From positions 33,730-97,729 of the forward strand of contig CANMBE010000010.1 in assembly GCA_947495975.1 (NCBI GenBank): a stretch of DNA of 64,000 nucleotides. The letters run 5' to 3'. The DNA is from Ignavibacteria bacterium (GTDB taxonomy: Bacteria > Bacteroidota > Ignavibacteria > Kapaibacteriales > Kapaibacteriaceae). The stretch's first letter is position 1. Each line of letters starts with the position of its first letter. A program made the position numbers and the translations under genes. Positions 34,038 through 44,135 of the stretch are shown here, one piece after another. Under the pieces are notes generated by a model. It was given only the letters and a program-made list of their open reading frames with translations, was not told the origin of the DNA and searched no databases.

Positions 34038-37000
34038 TCATTTTGAAACACCCATGAAGGTGCGCGTACCACTAGATGTGCGCAGCACAACGAGATATAC
34101 TCCTGCCGAGAGATTTGTCGCATTTAGTACATTGTCTCCAGAGGTGCTTGAGGCAACTGTCCGCGTCCAGGAATGCGAATGGACCATTTCACCTTCTGGG
34201 GTGTACACGGCAATTGTGTGCAGACCAACTGCATCACTGCTCCATTGGATGTATGCTACTTCATCAAACGGCTGAGGCGTCATTGCAACGGACATTACCG
34301 CTTGTGTGCCAAACCTGACGGCACGAAGCATCCCCGCACACTGCACGAGATCTAACACAATGTTCATAGATCCTTCGCTTGCACATCCTCTTGGAGATGC
34401 AGTGCATGTGATCACGCGGTCTGGTGTTGCAGACAGATAGACTGATACGTTTAGTTCACAAAGCGCGGGTGCAGCGGAAAGAGAGTCAATCTCATACGTC
34501 ACAATTTGATCCGCTCCAACATCTGCACGAGACACTTCACGAAGCCCCGGCATTGGTACTACGTTGATAAGCGCCAACGACCGTGGTGCACGAACTGAAA
34601 GCACAAGTGGGTTGAGTCCAACAATAGCACGTATGGCAGTGATTGGGATTCGCAATTGCTCGCCCGGACTTGCTGCACGCTGCTCAGATTGCAACACAAT
34701 GGCAACCCGCGGTAGTACTCGTACGATAACAGATGCGGTTGAAACACACCCACCATTGTTGGCCGTAACAGTATATGTTGTGGTAACCAGAGGCCATACT
34801 TTTGTAATGGATTGATCTGGTGATTCAATATCTGTGCGAGGCAACCATGTAGCACTCTGCGCATCTTGCACTCTGAGGGTAACTGTATCACCTTCGCAAA
34901 TCACAGTGTCGGGAGTGATCACAAGCTGTGGCGCTTGCCCAACATCAACGCGCACACTATCGCGACCCACACAACCCCCTTCCCACACATCAACAATGTA
35001 CCATGCTGTTGTGAGCGGACGTACGGTAAGTGTATTCCCAGTTGATGTTGCACCCGTACTACGATCTGTCCATTGCACTACTCCACCATTGCGGCACAAC
35101 AAGTCAACGCTTGTGCCCAAACATATACTTGTGTCTTGCGAGATATCTACCGAAATGGTTCCACCTACAGTAATGGTAACACGCGATGAATCTTCGCATC
35201 CTCCTGCACTTGTTACGTGCACGGTATACGTTGTTGTTGCAATTGGACGAACCACGATGGTTGCAAGCGTTGGGTCTGCAATTCCTATTGAGGGTTCCCA
35301 TCTGTATTGCGCTCCACCGCTTGCTTCCAGAGTTACGTCCATGTTTGCACAGACCATAGCATCCTTCGTAATGGTGATCGCCGGTTGTTGATTCACAGTA
35401 ACCGTTACGAATGCGGTATCAAGGCATGGTGCTGATCTACCAATCACTCTATAACGTGTTGTTTGGGTTGGTGTGGCAAGGGGCTCTGCAAGACGTGTAT
35501 CGCTTAGACCAGTGGGTGGCGACCATTGATAAGACTGTGCACCAGAAGCACGCAGTTTTATGGTTGAGCCCGCACATATTGTTGTGTCTTTGCTAACAGA
35601 TACGGAGTCACTCGATACAGAGACAATCACCGTGTCAAATGATGCACAACCTTCAGGGCTCTTTCCAGTAAGGATGAAGGTTGTGGTGGTAGAAATCGTT
35701 GCGCGCGGTCGTGATGATGTAGAGTCTGAAAGCAGATGTCCCGGCGACCACACAAACTGTGCCGATCCCGATCCTTGCAGTGTTATGGATTGTCCACTGC
35801 AAACTGCGAGATCGGGTCCAGCACTAATCTGTGGTCGCGTACCAACAATAAGGGTGATGATACGCTCTTGGTCAAATCCCGAGCTCGTCTGATATGTAAC
35901 CTGCACAGCGTACGTTCCCGCTGCACGAAATGCGTGACGCACATCATTTGCAAACCCACGATTGAGTGATCCACTGCTTGGATCGTCGAAGTTCCACTGA
36001 AGATTGAGGACAGAATCTCGTGGCTCCAAAGAGAACGAAACGGTATCGCCAACACATCCACCACGTGAGCGTACCACATAGTCCGTTTCGGGAGAGAAGA
36101 CGGCTGGGAACATGTTTGGCAAGCCAAGCGCTGATACACGTCCACCAAGATCGATTGCGCGATCTCGGTATCCACATCCAACCCCTCGAATATTTGGGCG
36201 TGCGATCTCACTAAGGTTGGCAGACGTCTCATGCGCTAGGTAGATACGACCATTGGGTGCGAGCTGCAGCGCCCCATTTGAGCTAGCCGACGTGCGTCCA
36301 ATGGCTATACGAGACCCCGCAACATTTGCATCCGACAATGAAAGGTCATATTGATAGATTGACAAATCAGAAACAGACGATGAATAGAGCAGAGCACCGT
36401 TGGGTGAAAACTCCGCGCCATAGGCAATCTGATTGGAGATCTGTACCGCTGATGATATGAGGCCACTGGCTCTATCAAATCGAAATAGATTGAGCAGACC
36501 TGGCATTGCCGTAGCCATTACCAATCGAGTTCCGAGTGAGCTTGCTTTGAGATATCCAATGTCGCCCAACTGTACAACCGGCCCGCTGCGCTGCCTTAAT
36601 GGTACCGTGTTAACGCCATTGCGTGTGATGATATACACGAGAAAATCATTGTTGTCAATATCATGTGAGATCAACCACACGTCAATGCCATTCGTATGTC
36701 GGACTGCCGTGATCTTTTCCGACGAGCCGCTCAAGAGAACTTGATTGCGTGTTACAACGTCGCCATCTCCATTATTCTTCAACATATTCACTACTGAATA
36801 GTTGAGGCCATTTAGATAGGTGTTTTCAAGTGCATCTGTCGTGAAGATGAAATAGTCGTTTGGTCGCCCAGGCCATGGCACTACTATACACGACTGCGTT
36901 GACGAAGCATGGCCAAAGAGGCTGATTCCACTAGGCATCCGTATATGCTTGCGGTTAAACACGCTCTTGCCGTCTGAGTAAAACATCAAACGTCCAGATG

Positions 37001-37184
37001 TATCAGAAACCGTGATACATCCCTCGCGCGTGATCATTGCTCCGTCCAACAATGTCACAGGGTTCCCAGTTGCAAAGTTCAGGCCTGCATATTCACCGAA
37101 ATACCAATTCTCTGCCTGCCGCTGCGCAGACAAATCAATTGCGATCAACAGAAACAGGAAGAAAAGGATGGCTCGAATGCACAT
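34038..37184 (-). CDS. Secreted PKD/Ig-repeat protein with T9SS sorting domain
   Basis: The 1048-residue protein has a signal peptide (to residue 20, LSA-Q) and an N-terminal region ENWYFGEYAGLNFATGNPV with beta-propeller-like strands (about 25-365), as in Bacteroidota gliding/adhesion proteins. A PKD domain (about 380-450, WNFDDPSSGS...HAFRAAGTYAVQV) follows, then five Ig-like repeats of roughly 85 residues, each with paired cysteines (DLAVCSGQSITLQGSGSAQFVWSP, DTTICAGSTIKLRASGAQSYQWSP, DAMVCANMDVTLEAS, DTSICLGTSVDLLC, DTVICEGDTVTLRV). A T9SS domain ends it (LSAGVYLVVLRTSSGTRTFMG). It stands alone, divergent from the methyltransferase gene. Adhesion is inferred. Confidence 0.85.
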   Translation of the reverse strand: MCIRAILFFLFLLIAIDLSAQRQAENWYFGEYAGLNFATGNPVTLLDGAMITREGCITVSDTSGRLMFYSDGKSVFNRKHIRMPSGISLFGHASSTQSCIVVPWPGRPNDYFIFTTDALENTYLNGLNYSVVNMLKNNGDGDVVTRNQVLLSGSSEKITAVRHTNGIDVWLISHDIDNNDFLVYIITRNGVNTVPLRQRSGPVVQLGDIGYLKASSLGTRLVMATAMPGLLNLFRFDRASGLISSAVQISNQIAYGAEFSPNGALLYSSSVSDLSIYQYDLSLSDANVAGSRIAIGRTSASSNGALQLAPNGRIYLAHETSANLSEIARPNIRGVGCGYRDRAIDLGGRVSALGLPNMFPAVFSPETDYVVRSRGGCVGDTVSFSLEPRDSVLNLQWNFDDPSSGSLNRGFANDVRHAFRAAGTYAVQVTYQTSSGFDQERIITLIVGTRPQISAGPDLAVCSGQSITLQGSGSAQFVWSPGHLLSDSTSSRPRATISTTTTFILTGKSPEGCASFDTVIVSVSSDSVSVSKDTTICAGSTIKLRASGAQSYQWSPPTGLSDTRLAEPLATPTQTTRYRVIGRSAPCLDTAFVTVTVNQQPAITITKDAMVCANMDVTLEASGGAQYRWEPSIGIADPTLATIVVRPIATTTYTVHVTSAGGCEDSSRVTITVGGTISVDISQDTSICLGTSVDLLCRNGGVVQWTDRSTGATSTGNTLTVRPLTTAWYIVDVWEGGCVGRDSVRVDVGQAPQLVITPDTVICEGDTVTLRVQDAQSATWLPRTDIESPDQSITKVWPLVTTTYTVTANNGGCVSTASVIVRVLPRVAIVLQSEQRAASPGEQLRIPITAIRAIVGLNPLVLSVRAPRSLALINVVPMPGLREVSRADVGADQIVTYEIDSLSAAPALCELNVSVYLSATPDRVITCTASPRGCASEGSMNIVLDLVQCAGMLRAVRFGTQAVMSVAMTPQPFDEVAYIQWSSDAVGLHTIAVYTPEGEMVHSHSWTRTVASSTSGDNVLNATNLSAGVYLVVLRTSSGTRTFMGVSK

Positions 37185-37223
37185 GATGCTAATGTACGCG
37201 ATAGGACGGAATCCCGAGCGACC

Positions 37224-37247
37224 TTGCGCAATAGCACGCTATCGCAC
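37224..37247. repeat. REP-like palindrome copy upstream of the methyltransferase gene
   Basis: TGCGCAATAG-CACG-CTATCGCACA forms an imperfect hairpin with the CACG loop shared with 18355-18378. Just downstream (about 37255-37286) the unit GTAACCC(C/T) is repeated three times up to the promoter box. Confidence 0.5.
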
Positions 37248-37280
37248 AGCCATGTGTAACCCCGTAACCCTGTAACCCCG

Positions 37281-37288
37281 TACCTTTG
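37281..37288 (+). promoter_or_regulatory. Promoter -7 box of the rlmI-like gene (TACCTTTG)
   Basis: TACCTTTG fits TAnnTTTG and lies only 6 bases ahead of the ATG at 37295, so the transcript would start at or next to the start codon (leaderless). No Shine-Dalgarno is present. Confidence 0.5.
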
Positions 37289-37294
37289 CCCACT

Positions 37295-38467
37295 ATGCAG
37301 ATCATAACAATGCGACCCCACGAAGAACGACGGGTCAAAGAAGGTCACCTGTGGGTGAACAAGAGCGATCTTTCTCATACGCTAGAAGTGGCTCCGGGCA
37401 CTCTTGTGCGAGTGAGCACCTCGGATGGTGCCTCGCTCGGCACGGGCTTCTACAACCCGCTCTCAAAAATTGCTGTGCGGTTGCTGGCTTGCGAAGAAGA
37501 GGACGCAGGTACAGATTTTTTTGTAAAACGCATCCGTCAGGCTCAGGAGCTTCGCGAGAGGGTATTGCCAAACGAAGAGGGCTATAGAGTTGTGTATGGT
37601 GAGGCCGATCTACTTTCTGGACTTATCGTTGATCGATATGGTAGCTACCTCGTTATCCAAATGCTCTCTGCAGGTATGGACGTGCGTAAGCCCCATATCA
37701 TCGAAGCACTACGAATTGTGTTTCCATCGGTTCTTGGCATCATCGAAAAGAACACGTCGCAAACGCGCACCCGAGAAGGTCTTGAACTCGTTGATGGTGT
37801 GGTCTGGGGCAGCGTGCCAGACCGCGTAACGTTTACAGAGAATGGGTTGAGGCTAGAGATTGATATTGCGACTGGACAAAAAACAGGGTATTTCCTGGAT
37901 CAAAAAATCAATCGCAAGGCTGTAGCGCTTTTGGCCAAGGGGCGTACAATGCTCGATTGCTTTTGCAACGTAGGTGGGTTTGCTCTTAACGCTGCTGCAC
38001 AGGGCGCATCACTTGCGCATGGTATTGATAGCTCTGCATTGGCCGTGGAGGCCGCGCAACGAAATGCAGAGATAAATGGACTCACTCATTGCACGTTTGA
38101 GAAGGCAAATGTCTTTGACCTTTTGCGCGATCATGTGTCGCAAGAACGCACGTGGGATATCGTGGTCTTAGACCCACCATCATTTGCAAAACATCGAGGT
38201 GCACTCCGCGGAGCACTTGCGGGATATGCAGAGCTCAATCGCACTGCTCTTAAGCTTCTACAGCCCGGCGGCATCCTTGTAACATCTTCGTGCACTCAGC
38301 CGGTAACGGAGCACGACCTCATGGATATTGTGTACCGAGAATCGGCTCGCGTACGAAGACGTCTGCGACTGATCCATCGGGGAGCTCAAGCACCTGATCA
38401 TCCAGTTCTGCTTGCAATGACCGAAACCCAATACTTAAAATTCTTGGTCTTTGAAGTCATTGCATAA
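37295..38467 (+). CDS. Class I SAM-dependent rRNA methyltransferase (RlmI/RlmK type)
   Basis: The 390-residue protein begins with a PUA domain (HEERRVKEGHLWVNKSDL..., about 6-75) and a middle linker (EADLLSGLIVDRYGSYLVIQ). The Rossmann methyltransferase domain follows: TGYFLDQKINRKAV, MLDCFCNVGGFALNAAAQGA (SAM motif I, about 225-244), and VVLDPPSFAK (motif IV, about 287-296). This layout fits 23S rRNA m5C1962 methyltransferase RlmI and relatives. ATG 37295 lies right after a promoter box; ATG 37310 is an alternative start. Confidence 0.88.
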   Translation: MQIITMRPHEERRVKEGHLWVNKSDLSHTLEVAPGTLVRVSTSDGASLGTGFYNPLSKIAVRLLACEEEDAGTDFFVKRIRQAQELRERVLPNEEGYRVVYGEADLLSGLIVDRYGSYLVIQMLSAGMDVRKPHIIEALRIVFPSVLGIIEKNTSQTRTREGLELVDGVVWGSVPDRVTFTENGLRLEIDIATGQKTGYFLDQKINRKAVALLAKGRTMLDCFCNVGGFALNAAAQGASLAHGIDSSALAVEAAQRNAEINGLTHCTFEKANVFDLLRDHVSQERTWDIVVLDPPSFAKHRGALRGALAGYAELNRTALKLLQPGGILVTSSCTQPVTEHDLMDIVYRESARVRRRLRLIHRGAQAPDHPVLLAMTETQYLKFLVFEVIA

Positions 38468-38492
38468 AGCAGCGAAAGCCTACAACGTTGCC

Positions 38493-41400
38493 TTATCGGC
38501 GAACCATAAAAGGTAAAGCAATCGTGCCACGAGGAGTAGTGACAACTGCATACACTGGCCCAGTTGCAGCCGGCGGCATGCTAATGCGTGTTGTCTCTCC
38601 TGCTGCCAATGTTGAGCTGCTCTCAACAAGCGTTCGTCCGTCAACGGTGTGATAGCTGATTCGGTATGCGCTTGCATGAAGAGCAGAAATCACAACGTCA
38701 TCGTTTTCCGACCAAACAATTGGTCCCAAACCACCTTGCACGATTCTCTCATCTTTGGCGCAATACGATGCAATAACAAGTCCTGGCTCTACTCGCAGGT
38801 CATGATATCCATCTACGAGATCAAGTACGGAAATATCGACTGGTGTTCTTGATGCAACACTCAACAATACATCAACAGGAACCGATGCGAATATGGGGCT
38901 TTGCACCATCGCCCCCTGATGATCAATTGTAACACGATCAGCAGTAACAGTAGCAGCAGCGCCAGTAAGTGCTCCAGTGACTGTATTGCCAAACAAAAGC
39001 AATGATGGATCGGCTCGCATTGATATCGAGCGTCTACCACCATAAGCGTTAATCATTGACGTTAACGATGTGCCTTGACCTGTAGGAATAATTGTTCGCT
39101 CGTCAGGCACTAACCAAATATTTGTCAGTGGGCGTGTACCAACATCTGCATACATCGTATCGGCGTACACTGTCCCACAAAGAAGTGCAGCAGACACAAG
39201 TTGAATCAATGTATCTGCTGGCGTCAACCAATCACCGTCCATTGTTATCGTACACGTTGCTGTGTTCTGACCAATCTTTACAGGATCCACACGAACGGTG
39301 ATAGAAGTAGATGTACCACTGTCGAGTGTAAACGGAACGCTACTGGCAACAACCGTTACCCACGGCTCTGACCATACAACGTTGCTTACATCGAGCGGTG
39401 CGTTTCCAACGTTACGCATCACGATTGTTGTATCGTACGAGGCTCCAACACAACGCCTAACGCCAACAATCTCTCGCGTAACAACATCAAGGAGTGGCTG
39501 ATTTCCACGCGTTGTCATTACAATTGGCTGCACGGTTGCACACAAGGGTTGATCGGTTGTAACGCTCAACGTTGCTCGGCGCGCTTCAATCGCTGTTGGT
39601 GCTGATGTAATAGCAAGGTCAAGCGATGCTCCCGGAGCAAGCGTTTGTGGAAGCGGTCCTGCGACAACCACAACACTATATTCACCCGCACTGGCTCCAC
39701 CAACATTTACTGTACGAATAGTAACTGGAGCAGTTCCAGTATTTGTGATCGATACGCGCGATACCAACGTTGTTCCAACGCGTACATTACCAAAAACAAC
39801 TGTAGATGGTGCTGAAAGTGTTCGCGTAGCGGCAGTCCCTCTCACAACAACATCCCTGTCTCCGGCAACTGAAGATCGTATACGAATAAGTGATTGAAAG
39901 GGGCCATCCACAATTGGAAATGCTAAAAGCGCAACACCTACTCTACCTCGAGCGGAAATCGTAAAGCCTTTGGTAGGAGAAGATGAGAGACTATCTGGAC
40001 CAAGGATCTCTATCGAGTCGATGTCCACAGCACACGCCGTTGCGTTTGTTACAAAGAGTGCCGCTGCGATGTCAACACCAGGACAAATTGTATCCAGATC
40101 AATCGTGTCTTTTGAGGTTACATACGTTGGTACATCAACCTGAAGCTTTACCGGAACACGCATTGTACCTGGAGACGCCGGTGTTACAATCTCCAACATT
40201 CCGATTGCGAGGCCAACACGAAGTCCCCTACCTTCAATTGCAATCAGGCCACGTTGAGCACGCGCAATTGTTTGAGGTATCAGCGCATTTGTGCCTACAA
40301 CAAACATCCCACCTGCACTATTGACGAACCGTGCACTCATGATATCTGCTGAACAGCCACCAACGTTTTGCACGAACACATCATCAAACGCAGTGTCATT
40401 GATACAGACGATGCCTAGATCAAGTGTGTCCGATGGCAGCACCGGATCAAGTTCTGCAGGTTTTCCTATAATAGTCACCACTGCTGTGTCAATGATATCT
40501 ACAAACGTGGTGCTACCCAGAAACAGTGATTCTTCATCACGCACAACGATGCGCACCTGCACGGGAAAAGATCCTTGAGCTTTTGGTGCAATTTCACACA
40601 ACAAAAATCCACGCCCATCGGCTGGTAAAACTGGGAATGGTTGTATCACTCGCACCAAGCCGCCGGCAGTCAGAACCATTGCCGAGTCAACACGTCTGCA
40701 ACGCACGCCTGTGAGGTCAATAGGGATTCCAATGGTGTCTAGTGTGGTTGGGCATAATGGTTGGGTCGTTACATCACGAGCAATGATTGATGCCAGGAGA
40801 CCAGGCACGATGATGCACACATCCTGTTTTATGATTGTGTCATTTACACCCGCAACAAATGCGATTGGCACTTGGTACGAAGTTGACATCAATCGTGGTA
40901 CAACGGCAAACAATAACGTTGCAACACCTGTTGCATTTCTCACCAGAGCAGAAGGAATGACACTCGATGGAGCTGTTACAACTTGTAAGCCCGGTGGTAC
41001 AGTGCCTACTTCAACGCGCACGTTTAGAAGATCTGACGTGCCCGTATTCGATACAAGGTAGAGTGTCTGAAGTGTATCGGGATCATACGGATGGTATCCC
41101 GCCCTACCACATATATCTTCTTTCCGTGCTTTCGTGGTAAGACATGAGCCGGCTGCTGCTAAACTGAGGCCACTTCCTCCACCACCGGCGGTTCCATTGG
41201 TGACGGTGAGCGAGTCCACAATGCCAATTTCAGTCGCAGCAAGCAGCTTGCTCTCTCCACGAAGAAGTGGGTTTTGATTCCAGATCAAAAGAATTGCACT
41301 ATCGGTGTAGGATAAACCAGATGCAACGCGCTCCTTCCATTGCACGCGGTAGAGTCCAGGAATGTTGTTTGTTGGATCGTCAACCCAATTTCCAAACAAG

Positions 41401-42140
41401 AACACATCCGGCTCAATCAAATCACTTGCGCTTAGGTTTCCGCGTGCGGTAAGACCTGGGCTAAACTGTGTTCCCTCAAGTGCGAGCCAGAACTCAGGCA
41501 TTCCTTGTCCAATTCGTTTTTCGTACGACATTTCTACGCCGCTAAAACCAAACGCTGTTACAGTTGGGGCTTGATCATTGTTACCAATCTTCGTGTCGAT
41601 GAGCATCAGCACACCAACGTCGTGATTTGATGTACCTCGATTAAGAGCAGCAACAGACATTCGTATAAAGCCACCGCTTGAACGTTTCACTGGCTCCATC
41701 GTAAACGTCACGCGAATGGAATCACCGTTAGATGGCATAATTGCAGCCATCTCGTAATTGATGCGTGGCCGCCTATCAACAGTATCGCGAAACATCCGAA
41801 TCAATCGCAGTGGATTGGGTGGAGGTGGAACATCAGCTACAAGATCAACTTCAAACGGAAGTTGAAATAACACGCTGTCCACACGAATGTGAATGTGCGA
41901 CGTATAATTCACAGGCCTCTTGCCGGTTCCATCCTCACGATAAGTCACAGTTTTAGGTTGACCCGTGTATGCAGTTGATACTGCAAAGTGTCCGTTGTTT
42001 AACAACACAGCAGACATCAGATACGGCGGAAGTTGGTCAGTTAACGAAAGCGAAGTTTGCGCAACAACACTCGCAGAAAGCGCACACATCAATAACGAGA
42101 TGCACCACAGAACAAACCTTGGTAGCAGCGGCGTTCTCAT
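38493..42140 (-). CDS. Secreted ASH-domain protein with C-terminal T9SS-like domain
   Basis: The 1215-residue protein has a signal peptide (to about residue 28, SVVA-Q). An N-terminal ~300-residue domain follows (NNGHFAVSTAYTGQPKTVTYREDGTG, MSYEKRIGQGMPEFW). Then come several ASH/'choice-of-anchor D' repeats (VNTGTSDLLNVRV-like; DTLDLGIVCINDTAFDDVFVQNVGG; TIDLDTICPGVDIAAALFVTNATACAVDIDSI; VFGNVRVGTTLVSRVSITNTGTAPVTIRTV; VMRNVGNAPLDVSNV). The last ~80 residues (ALHASAYRISYHTVDGRTLVE to IALPFMVRR) fit a T9SS sorting domain. The ATG overlaps the OmpA gene stop (ATGA), so it is the last gene of a four-gene surface operon. Confidence 0.85.
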   Translation of the reverse strand: MRTPLLPRFVLWCISLLMCALSASVVAQTSLSLTDQLPPYLMSAVLLNNGHFAVSTAYTGQPKTVTYREDGTGKRPVNYTSHIHIRVDSVLFQLPFEVDLVADVPPPPNPLRLIRMFRDTVDRRPRINYEMAAIMPSNGDSIRVTFTMEPVKRSSGGFIRMSVAALNRGTSNHDVGVLMLIDTKIGNNDQAPTVTAFGFSGVEMSYEKRIGQGMPEFWLALEGTQFSPGLTARGNLSASDLIEPDVFLFGNWVDDPTNNIPGLYRVQWKERVASGLSYTDSAILLIWNQNPLLRGESKLLAATEIGIVDSLTVTNGTAGGGGSGLSLAAAGSCLTTKARKEDICGRAGYHPYDPDTLQTLYLVSNTGTSDLLNVRVEVGTVPPGLQVVTAPSSVIPSALVRNATGVATLLFAVVPRLMSTSYQVPIAFVAGVNDTIIKQDVCIIVPGLLASIIARDVTTQPLCPTTLDTIGIPIDLTGVRCRRVDSAMVLTAGGLVRVIQPFPVLPADGRGFLLCEIAPKAQGSFPVQVRIVVRDEESLFLGSTTFVDIIDTAVVTIIGKPAELDPVLPSDTLDLGIVCINDTAFDDVFVQNVGGCSADIMSARFVNSAGGMFVVGTNALIPQTIARAQRGLIAIEGRGLRVGLAIGMLEIVTPASPGTMRVPVKLQVDVPTYVTSKDTIDLDTICPGVDIAAALFVTNATACAVDIDSIEILGPDSLSSSPTKGFTISARGRVGVALLAFPIVDGPFQSLIRIRSSVAGDRDVVVRGTAATRTLSAPSTVVFGNVRVGTTLVSRVSITNTGTAPVTIRTVNVGGASAGEYSVVVVAGPLPQTLAPGASLDLAITSAPTAIEARRATLSVTTDQPLCATVQPIVMTTRGNQPLLDVVTREIVGVRRCVGASYDTTIVMRNVGNAPLDVSNVVWSEPWVTVVASSVPFTLDSGTSTSITVRVDPVKIGQNTATCTITMDGDWLTPADTLIQLVSAALLCGTVYADTMYADVGTRPLTNIWLVPDERTIIPTGQGTSLTSMINAYGGRRSISMRADPSLLLFGNTVTGALTGAAATVTADRVTIDHQGAMVQSPIFASVPVDVLLSVASRTPVDISVLDLVDGYHDLRVEPGLVIASYCAKDERIVQGGLGPIVWSENDDVVISALHASAYRISYHTVDGRTLVESSSTLAAGETTRISMPPAATGPVYAVVTTPRGTIALPFMVRR

Positions 42141-44131
42141 TCTGCATCTACCGGTGTTGCTACTTCAATAAGCACGGTGCGATTGTACCACCGACCCTCA
42201 GGAAGATCATTGTTGTAAATGAGCTCAGGCCCAGGCCCTTTCACAATAACACGCTGAGGAACAATCCGCTGTTTAATCGATGCATCAATTGCCTGCGCGC
42301 GCGCGAGTGATAGTTCTGTGTTGTGCTCCGTTGCGCCAATGCGATCCGTGAGTCCAGTAATGCGCACCGATGAGGTTGTCCGAATTCTGCTACGAACAAG
42401 ATCTACCATTGACACGTTGAATGCACTTACAGTAGCTGCATCGTAATCAAAAAAGATTAATCTAAACCTCTCTATGATAGAGTCATTCACAACTTCATTG
42501 GAATACCGCGTTGAACGAACTTCTCTGCGGATGGTAAGGGGCGCCATGGCTGTCCGCTGTATTCCATCGGTATTTACAATCGTCACTTGTGCCGAAGAGC
42601 GAGCACTGCGGCGTTGACCCAGCAGTTGCTGGATTGGCCTTTCTTCTGGACGCCATGCAAAACCATCACCAGTTTGTTCTACAGTACCAAGTGATAATCC
42701 GTTGTCACCAATAACACTCCCAGACATCGAAGCTACCTGATCTTTGTCTGACACTTTAGGTAGCAGGCGGACAAGACGTGGTTCAATCGTGCTAATGCGC
42801 TCAAGACGACTGACCGGTGCAAGGATTCGTGCATCATTCGACGATATTTCTGCACGACGGTTTTCTGTACGTCCGTCAAGTATCCCACGATTCGAGACGA
42901 TCAACGGCAACGCACCACTGCGATCACTTATGCGAGATGCGTTGATACTCCACGTTGATGTGAGATATGATTTCACAGCTTCTGCACGTGCGGCTGACAG
43001 TGCGCCGTCATTCTCATCGTCAGCGGGTTCTCTAAAGCCCCCTACACTCAACTGCGCTTCAGGGTATCTCACCATGCGCGCTCCTACTATGTTGAGCAGC
43101 TGATGATAGATGCCTAGCACGCTATCGCGCAAGGCTGATTCGTCAAAGTTTGGCGGTATACCAGATGCATAACGGCTTGGAATAGCGGAGCTATGCACAT
43201 CAAAGAAGACAAACGGCAGGAGTGGCACAACGTCGCTCGATCGGAACTCTGTGATGAGCACGTCGCCACTGGCCATTGTTGTGCCATCGGCAAGCGTACT
43301 CTCAAGATCAATACGTACGGTTGGCATTGGACGAGCGGCCTCCACGACGGGAGCAGATGCAGGCTCTTTTATTGGTTCGGGAATTCCGAATGCATAAGAA
43401 ACATGCACCCCACCACGTAACGCATTTACTGACCACGATGATGATGAAAGCACATTAGTAAATGCATACGCATAACTGATTTCTGGTGAAATCACAAAAC
43501 GTTCAGCAACGGCGAAGTCCGCACCTATTGCAGCCACTGCGGCAATGCGAATGTTTAAAGAGACATCATTGCTTGCAAAGTCAGCAGCATAAATCGTTCT
43601 CTCTTTACCACCATTTACAAATTCCATAAATGCAGGCTGCACAATGCGTTCTTTTTGTTCAAATGCAGAACGCATTGCAAGTCCAATCTGTGGCCCAATT
43701 CCAACGTACCAGTTTGGAATAGGATACCACTGCGCAAGCAGGTCAAGTGTGATGTAGTCCAGTGAAGTAGTAAGCTCATAATCTGTTGTGAGCGTCACAG
43801 TTGAGCCGTTTTGCAGAGCAACAAGTGGTTGTACAGGATTTGGCGAGGAAAAGTTACCATCACCATTCCAATACTGAAGGCGCGCAGTAGCTGCTACATC
43901 TGGCGTTAGCTTGTACCACACCATGTTGCCCGCCGTCCAACCTAGTGTATTCGTTGACTCAAACGTGCCACATTCCTGGAGCCCGTCATACGTTGTGAGC
44001 AGACCTTGGTGCATGTTCACTGTGGCAGACCCCGCAATGCCATAGCGCCATAGCTCCTTGCCACCAATTTGTGCAAAAACGCGTGGAGCTAGAGAACAGA
44101 GAGTCAGCGCTACGAGTAGTAGTCTTTTCAT
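42137..44131 (-). CDS. Outer-membrane barrel protein with two OmpA-like regions
   Basis: The 664-residue protein has a signal peptide (MKRLLLVALTLCSLAPRVFA-Q) and a beta-barrel part (about 25-270, e.g. YVGIGPQIGLAMRSAF, FVISPEISYAYAF). Then there are two periplasmic OmpA/MotB-like regions: about 340-445 (SSAIPSRYASGI..., ARAEAVKSYLTSTWSINASRI, NRRAEI) and about 560-660 (LIFFDYDAATVSAFN..., VRITGLTDRIGATEHNTELSLARAQAID, NRTVLIEV). Such domains bind peptidoglycan, so it likely anchors the surface complex to the wall. It lies between two T9SS/ASH genes in one operon. The start is chosen for the signal peptide. Confidence 0.85.
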   Translation of the reverse strand: MKRLLLVALTLCSLAPRVFAQIGGKELWRYGIAGSATVNMHQGLLTTYDGLQECGTFESTNTLGWTAGNMVWYKLTPDVAATARLQYWNGDGNFSSPNPVQPLVALQNGSTVTLTTDYELTTSLDYITLDLLAQWYPIPNWYVGIGPQIGLAMRSAFEQKERIVQPAFMEFVNGGKERTIYAADFASNDVSLNIRIAAVAAIGADFAVAERFVISPEISYAYAFTNVLSSSSWSVNALRGGVHVSYAFGIPEPIKEPASAPVVEAARPMPTVRIDLESTLADGTTMASGDVLITEFRSSDVVPLLPFVFFDVHSSAIPSRYASGIPPNFDESALRDSVLGIYHQLLNIVGARMVRYPEAQLSVGGFREPADDENDGALSAARAEAVKSYLTSTWSINASRISDRSGALPLIVSNRGILDGRTENRRAEISSNDARILAPVSRLERISTIEPRLVRLLPKVSDKDQVASMSGSVIGDNGLSLGTVEQTGDGFAWRPEERPIQQLLGQRRSARSSAQVTIVNTDGIQRTAMAPLTIRREVRSTRYSNEVVNDSIIERFRLIFFDYDAATVSAFNVSMVDLVRSRIRTTSSVRITGLTDRIGATEHNTELSLARAQAIDASIKQRIVPQRVIVKGPGPELIYNNDLPEGRWYNRTVLIEVATPVDAE
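43112..43140. repeat. REP-like core copy inside the OmpA gene
   Basis: CTAGCACGCTATCGCGCAAG within the coding sequence carries the same TAG-CACG-CTATCGCGCA core as the intergenic copies. The hairpin arms are shorter, so this may be chance or a decayed copy. Confidence 0.3.
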
Positions 44132-44135
44132 AGTG

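Noticed and set aside
37255..37286. GTAACCC repeat as a possible operator array
   Set aside because: Only about three degenerate units immediately before a promoter box; too little to call a binding site.
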